Shown here piece after piece: positions 59,104 to 64,000 of a stretch of DNA of 64,000 nucleotides. The first letter of the stretch is position 1. The number at the start of each line of letters is the position of its first letter. The position numbers were made by a program, and so were the translations under genes. The DNA comes from Limnoperna fortunei (taxonomy: Eukaryota > Mollusca > Bivalvia > Mytilida > Modiolidae): NCBI GenBank assembly GCA_944474755.1, contig OX104113.1, forward strand, positions 68,283,944 through 68,347,943, in the 5' to 3' direction. The notes under the pieces were generated by a model that saw nothing but the letters and a program-made list of their open reading frames with translations, was not told the origin of the DNA and searched no databases.

Positions 59104-60066
59104 ATGGCTGAGCCAAACAATTGGACCTTAGAAATCCCTGTATTTACCTTGGCAGTTATAGGATTGGTAGTAAACCTGACTTCACTCTTTTATAAAGTGG
59201 TTCGTCCCTTCTCACTACCTAAGTTGTGGAAGTATTCATTAATATCACTCGATGCAGCCCATATTTTTCTCGGTGTAGGTTTAATCCAGCTATTCATTTT
59301 AAACTTGACAAACATAGAAGTTATATGTAAATCAATAGGTGTTTTCCTACAGTTCGGATTGTTCGATTGTGTTTGTGGGTATTTAATTGCAGTTATTATA
59401 TTACTGTGTATATACAATCCGGGAAAGTCATCACACTTGTCATCGTTTCATCGAAATGTCTTTCTTGTTATATTTATACCACAAAAAGTTATATCAATTA
59501 TTTTGGCAGTTTTGCCTATTACCCCACTGTCCTTCTTCGACATTTCGATTGCGAATGCAATAACTTGTTTAAAAATTTCACAATCTGGAGAAGAAAAAGG
59601 ATTTTCTTATGGGATTTTATTAGTGTGTCTGTGTTGGAGCAGTATCATACTTTCATTAATTTGTTGTATTATAAGTGCTGTAAAACTCTGGAAAGGATTC
59701 AGTAACAGAATTCATTCAGCCTCCCCAAACGTTTGGCAGGCGCAACTTGTAAGTCAAGGGAGACAATATCAAAAAATTCTATTCGCCGAAATATTATTTT
59801 GGATAATTACCTTACTTGTTGTGACAGTTATTAATTATGTAAATACATCAAAATCTGAAAGCTCAAGTGTTGTGGCACTGATTTTTCTTGGAATTGCGAC
59901 AATATTTCATGGGATTGTAACAAACATTGGTAACAGTATGTGGAGTTTATGTTGTTGTACTTCGTCACAGGGAGTTGAGGAAACTCACCGAAAACTAAAA
60001 CAGCTCGAGCTTGTCAGACTTGAGGTTAGTATCTTAACATATATAAGTAGAGAAATTTTACTATAA
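59104..60066 (+). CDS. Orphan seven-transmembrane receptor (class A GPCR-like)
   Basis: Predicted plasma-membrane receptor; ligand unknown. ATG at 59104 is in a good context (A at -3, G at +4), with an in-frame stop at 59086-59088. Seven hydrophobic segments lie at about residues 11-31, 44-68, 75-104, 118-140, 168-193, 225-247 and 254-280. Class A hints: an N-glycosylation sequon NWT at residue 6, Asn24 in TM1, Asp50 in TM2, and a likely disulfide pair Cys75 (start of TM3) and Cys155 (loop 2). DRY is replaced by CIYNPGK after TM3, and NPxxY is absent from TM7. A cysteine cluster at 283-285 could be palmitoylated. The frame stays open to a stop at 60064, but a donor-like GAG/GTTAGT at 60024/60025 suggests that coding may end at residue 307 and continue in an exon I could not find. 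An acceptor at 58891 suggests the exon starts at 58892. Confidence 0.8.
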   Translation: MAEPNNWTLEIPVFTLAVIGLVVNLTSLFYKVVRPFSLPKLWKYSLISLDAAHIFLGVGLIQLFILNLTNIEVICKSIGVFLQFGLFDCVCGYLIAVIILLCIYNPGKSSHLSSFHRNVFLVIFIPQKVISIILAVLPITPLSFFDISIANAITCLKISQSGEEKGFSYGILLVCLCWSSIILSLICCIISAVKLWKGFSNRIHSASPNVWQAQLVSQGRQYQKILFAEILFWIITLLVVTVINYVNTSKSESSSVVALIFLGIATIFHGIVTNIGNSMWSLCCCTSSQGVEETHRKLKQLELVRLEVSILTYISREILL

Positions 60067-60600
60067 ATTGCAGAGTTTGAGATTTGTTTTTTTTTAATTA
60101 TGAGGTTTTGGTTAAAATAACTAAAAGTATGTAAACTCTTATATGTGAGTTTTGGGTATACTGACAACACTTAAATGAACTGATATTACTGTATATAAAA
60201 ATTTTGACTTGGTGTAATTGATGGAAATGTATGTTGACCTTTGTTTGGTAAGAATCAGAACACAAAAAATGAATAAGTTGCCTACAGTGCATTACTGATA
60301 TATTATGGAAATACTTAACAAATACTAGTACATATAGATCACAGATTCCTCAATAAACAACAGAAATCAGCAGAAGACAAAAGTTATTAATGTCTAAATA
60401 AAAAAAATTGTCTGCTAATACTGACTTTTGATTAGCTGGAGAATATTTTCTATCAGAGGATGAAAAAAATCATCGCTATGGAGACATTTGGCATCGTATA
60501 TATTACTCTGTGAAAAACCCCATCTTTTCTTAAAAAATTTCAAATTACACAAATAGAATTGTTATGTTTATTCTAATGTTTCAATTTTGTTATAAGTTTT

Positions 60601-60738
60601 GACTACAAAAATCTTTTCTCCATAGAAATTAACAAAATTTCTGTTGTGCACATTTAACATAAACCTCTTTGCGGATTATACAATTTGCAAAACGGAAATT
60701 TTGTTATCCCTCCATGGAGAAACAAATTTTTGTAGTTA
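60601..60738. repeat. Palindromic MITE-like repeat
   Basis: ACTACAAAAATCTTTTCTCC pairs with GGAGAAACAAATTTTTGTAG, and AACAAAATTTCTG with GGAAATTTTGTT, around a 45-base centre. Confidence 0.7.
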
Positions 60739-62350
60739 ATCCTAAATCATTATACAAAAAACTCAATTGCAGCAAAGAACAAGAAACAGGAGAATAATTA
60801 TTAGACTTAAAAATATGTTTTTGATACTATTTTGAGGTCAGTTAAATAAGAAATTGTAATTTTGAGACATCTTAATAACTAAAAATTGTTGAATTTGTTA
60901 AAACAAAAACAACAAATAGTACTTGTTTTTTTAATTTTATTTAATCATTAATGAAACATAGACACATATAACAGAATTTATCTGTTATGTCAAATTTATG
61001 TCAGAAATTTTGAAACTCTTTTACTTTAAAAAAAATTGTTTAGAAAAAAGAAGAGTTTTTTGTACCGTTTATAGTTCATTTAAGAATTTCAGTGATTTTG
61101 CTCTTAAATCTCTAAAAATTGCAGATTTTCATTTTATCTCTTTTGATGAATAATATAAAACGAAAACAAAACTAATTAGTCTTGAAATTAAAACTAGAAT
61201 CACTTAAACTTTTAGACATAGTCCTCTTTACAAAGTTTTCTGTTTATAAAAGCTACCTGCCATTATTTACTATAATCTACTAGTATCATGCCATCCAGTT
61301 CTTAAACAGAGGTAACCATGGAAACAGCTTCCATTTGTTATACACTGTTACCTATAGTTACATATATTTATAAATTATTGACAGAAACATTTCTGTATAT
61401 ATAAAAAAATACCTTGATAACTTTACAGACTTACAGAAATTATTCATTAAAATATTACAGGCATTATGAAACACTGTATAGAATTTCTTCGTTTACATAA
61501 TGTTTTATGCTGTTATCTGCTATTCATGCAATATTAAGACTGGGGATATGGGATTCAGCATAATGTGTCCAAATGGGGTGATTTTTCATATATTTAGTTA
61601 GTATAATAATCCTCTATCCAAGTCTAATAGTGTAGTTTGAAGCTTAATCATGTTTGTATAAATTACATGATTCTTTTCTTTGCCATGATATAACTGAAAA
61701 ATTCTTGCCTTAGTATACTCTTACTTACTGGTTTTATTGTGACAAACACTATTTTATTTTAATATATCTATTCAATCTAACAATATAATTTCCTAAACCT
61801 GAACTTCAAATATATATTTGTATAATACATATTCACATATACTTGTGAAGGCATAATCTAAAGAGGGGGTTTTCACAAGTTATAAAACAGAATTGATCCG
61901 TTTAGTTAAATTTGATGAGAAAACCATTGGTAGTGGCTAGCACATAATGTCTAATGTTTACTTTCTCTATTTAACATCAAAGTATGTAACTAGTTAGGAT
62001 AATGGCTTTGAAAGGCTTTATCAAAAACTCTATCTGTAATGTTAAATGGGTACTAAAGTGATCCTGCTCATGCATTTATCATGAAGGAAATCTTCAAGGT
62101 TTTCTTACTATATCTTGAGAAATTATGTGATTTAACAGGTTAAAATGTTTACCCCTCGACATATATAATTTCTTGCTAAATGTAAGAAATTCTATGTATA
62201 AATTGAAAATTAAACTAAGTGGTAATTTAGTATTTCTGTCTGTATCTTTGATGTATTTCACCTCAAATAAAGATGTAATTGAAAAAAGTTTATGACTAAA
62301 AGACTACATGTACTGATGTTAATAGTAAAAACCATGTCAAAATGTATAAT

Positions 62351-62485
62351 GATTGATTGAATGTTTGCTTGACGTCCATATTCAGGAACAAGTTAACAAA
62401 CAATTATATCGCCTGAATATAGCTGAAATATTGCTGCTCAGGCGTTAAACACCATTAATCAATCAATCAATCAATCAATCACAAA
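62351..62485 (+). repeat. AATC-tailed retroposon fragment, partly inverted on itself
   Basis: Contains ATATAGCTGAAATATTGCT and CAGGCGTTAAACACCATT followed by about six AATC units. The left side begins with GATTGATTGAATGTTTGC, which is the same tail in the opposite direction, so it is a head-to-head fusion of two fragments. Confidence 0.6.
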
Positions 62486-62775
62486 CAATAATATAAAGAA
62501 TAAATAAAATCTATTTCATGTATTTGAATTAATGGTCTAAAGAGTAAACTAGGGTACGCTAAAGATGAAATTCTACAAAGTAACTTTTAGGAAAGTAACC
62601 TTAATTCTTACTGTTTAATTTTTAACGTACTGAGAACTTGCGCACATCGATTGATTGTTCCTTTACATCAGCTATATTTAAGCTATATTCATGTGAACAA
62701 CTGAACAACAAAATAAATTCTTATCACATGCCTGGTCATTTTATTATTAACTATACTTCATAAACTTAGGTGTCC

Positions 62776-62832
62776 TGAATATGGCTAACTATTGCTTGCT
62801 GGACATTAAGCTACCATCAATCAATCAATCAT
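62776..62832 (+). repeat. AATC-tailed retroposon 3' fragment
   Basis: A short piece with CTGAATATGGCTAACTATTG, GGACATTAAGC and three AATC units, a decayed form of the tail seen at 62351 and 26011. Confidence 0.5.
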
Positions 62833-63536
62833 ACACTTTAAATTGAAAAAGTTATTTCAAACAACAGTGTTAGCATTATACATAAAAACATTGAACCAAA
62901 GAAATTAAAAATATCAAAGATTACATATTGGCATAATTTTCTTAATACAGTTATATGTAATTGCAGACAATAATATTTTAATGATTAATTTTCCTTACAC
63001 TGATACATGTATTAAAAGAAAAATGTATGTTAGATAGTTTGAGACTCTGCTGTAGTGTGTAAATTGTGCATAGCAAAAATGGACTTTAAGCAGCAGGAAA
63101 CATCTCCCAGGTCTCTTAATAGCTATTGTGTTTTCTGACCAACTGACAGTTTTATTATCCATATATGACAAGGATTGAATGTTTATTTTATGATATAATA
63201 ATGCATTATCACCAATAATAATCTCATAAACATTCTCTATGAAATTTTTATCACAGTTGTTGATGTATATTGACTTTAAAGTCCCTTTTAGTTTTATTAG
63301 GTAATTGAGCAAATATTAGATCACCAAAGTAAAATTTTAATAAAATTTTAACAAGATTTTATGTAGAATTGATGCAAATGATATTGATTTTATTATGTTT
63401 TGTCATAGTTGCATTGATATTTATTTGATAATTTGTGATGAGGCTGAGACTGATGTATAAAGGTATATTTATGTAATTTTTACAAATAATGGGGTATACA
63501 TTAATAATTTTTTATGTACACATATTATGAACCTGA

Positions 63537-63765
63537 GTGGTTAGGGTTTGGAGTGGGTTGCCATAATAGAACTCTTACCCTTGGGAGTTAGCCATCTACT
63601 ATTGATCACCTGCATTGGGATTGGGAGTTTCGTTATAAGTTGTGCTTGGTTTCAGCCTTAATTGACATGGCTTGCCCACTTTCTCTTTACAAGACTGTCC
63701 AACAACAAAAACTGCATACCATGCTATTGCTGAAAATTGCTATAAGTTGTATCAAACCCCAATCT
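63537..63765 (+). repeat. Decayed tRNA-derived SINE with internal insertion
   Basis: CTGAGTGGTTAGGG head, GCCATCTACTATTGATCAC, TTAATTGACATGGCTTGCC, ACAAAAACTGCATACCATG and ATTGCTGAAAATTGC occur in SINE order. About 30 extra bases lie near the head. Confidence 0.6.
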
Positions 63766-64000
63766 ATAACAAAAATTAAATCTAGGAAGTAAAATTATTT
63801 TTCATTATTTTACCAAATCTGAAATTTGGTTGTTAATGTTTAAATTTAGGTTACAGTTTTTAATTTAGCTCAAAGTAGGCCAGATGGATCCCTAGCTATG
63901 CACTGTCATCACATTTTATTCAGGAGTCAGACAGCTGTTTTATATTAGCTTGGTTATTCAGGGTTTCTATTTGTAGTACCGGTAGTCTGAATTGTTTGCA

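Larger units (their letters stand above)
60067..64000. other. AT-rich sequence 3' of the receptor ORF, possibly its next intron
   Basis: No coding exon recognised. A palindromic repeat, AATC-tail fragments and a decayed SINE are listed separately. If the donor at 60025 is used, the receptor's last exon lies here unrecognised or past the window end. Confidence 0.35.

Noticed and set aside
59367..59705. 112-codon plus-strand frame
   Set aside because: It is a shifted-frame shadow of the seven-transmembrane receptor gene.
62995..63312. 105-codon minus-strand frame
   Set aside because: No recognisable motif, AT-driven composition rich in Ile, Asn and Tyr, no splice or promoter context.

Overview
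The window is AT-rich eukaryotic nuclear DNA with spliced genes, long introns and dense short repeats. The repeats have a strongly molluscan look: tRNA-headed SINEs ending in CAAA or AATC tails, and many short elements with a 5' hairpin and a tandem-repeat core. A bivalve is my best guess. This is an inference from gene sequence and repeat style; no species is claimed.

Three protein-coding genes are supported. (1) 6671-16776, plus strand: the gene for the delta subunit of the CCT/TRiC chaperonin (CCT4). Twelve in-frame exons run to a stop at 16774-16776. The first coding exon was not found and probably lies before position 1, so about the first 6.6 kb is likely intron 1 or upstream sequence. 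(2) 22730-28592, minus strand: a complete four-exon acylphosphatase gene (101 aa), including a 17-nt microexon that carries the catalytic arginine. (3) 59104-60066, plus strand: an orphan seven-transmembrane receptor, probably class A, with a likely splice donor near its 3' end. CCT4 and the acylphosphatase gene converge. About 30 kb with no convincing coding exon separates the acylphosphatase start from the receptor.

The rest is repeat archaeology. Four unrelated sequence families (17 kb to 48 kb and 3.8-11.3 kb) share one plan: a 5' hairpin, a tandem core of about 130-170 bp units, an inverted echo of the 5' end near the 3' end, and a small terminal hairpin. This fits non-autonomous Helentron/HINE-type rolling-circle elements. 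They nest in each other and are hit by SINEs. At 18.2-19.5 kb a SINE sits in a SINE inside such an element, and both SINE insertions have exact 13-bp target duplications. Other elements include a TTAA-type MITE family, a pogo-like MITE, a foldback element with a 9-bp target duplication, several palindromic MITEs, and an approximately 600-bp inverted-repeat element that carries part of a Myb/SANT-like domain.

I saw no rRNA, no true tRNA gene, no CRISPR array and no prokaryotic operon structure. All splice sites were read by eye from GT/AG signals, reading frame and remembered family sequences; no alignment or search was run.
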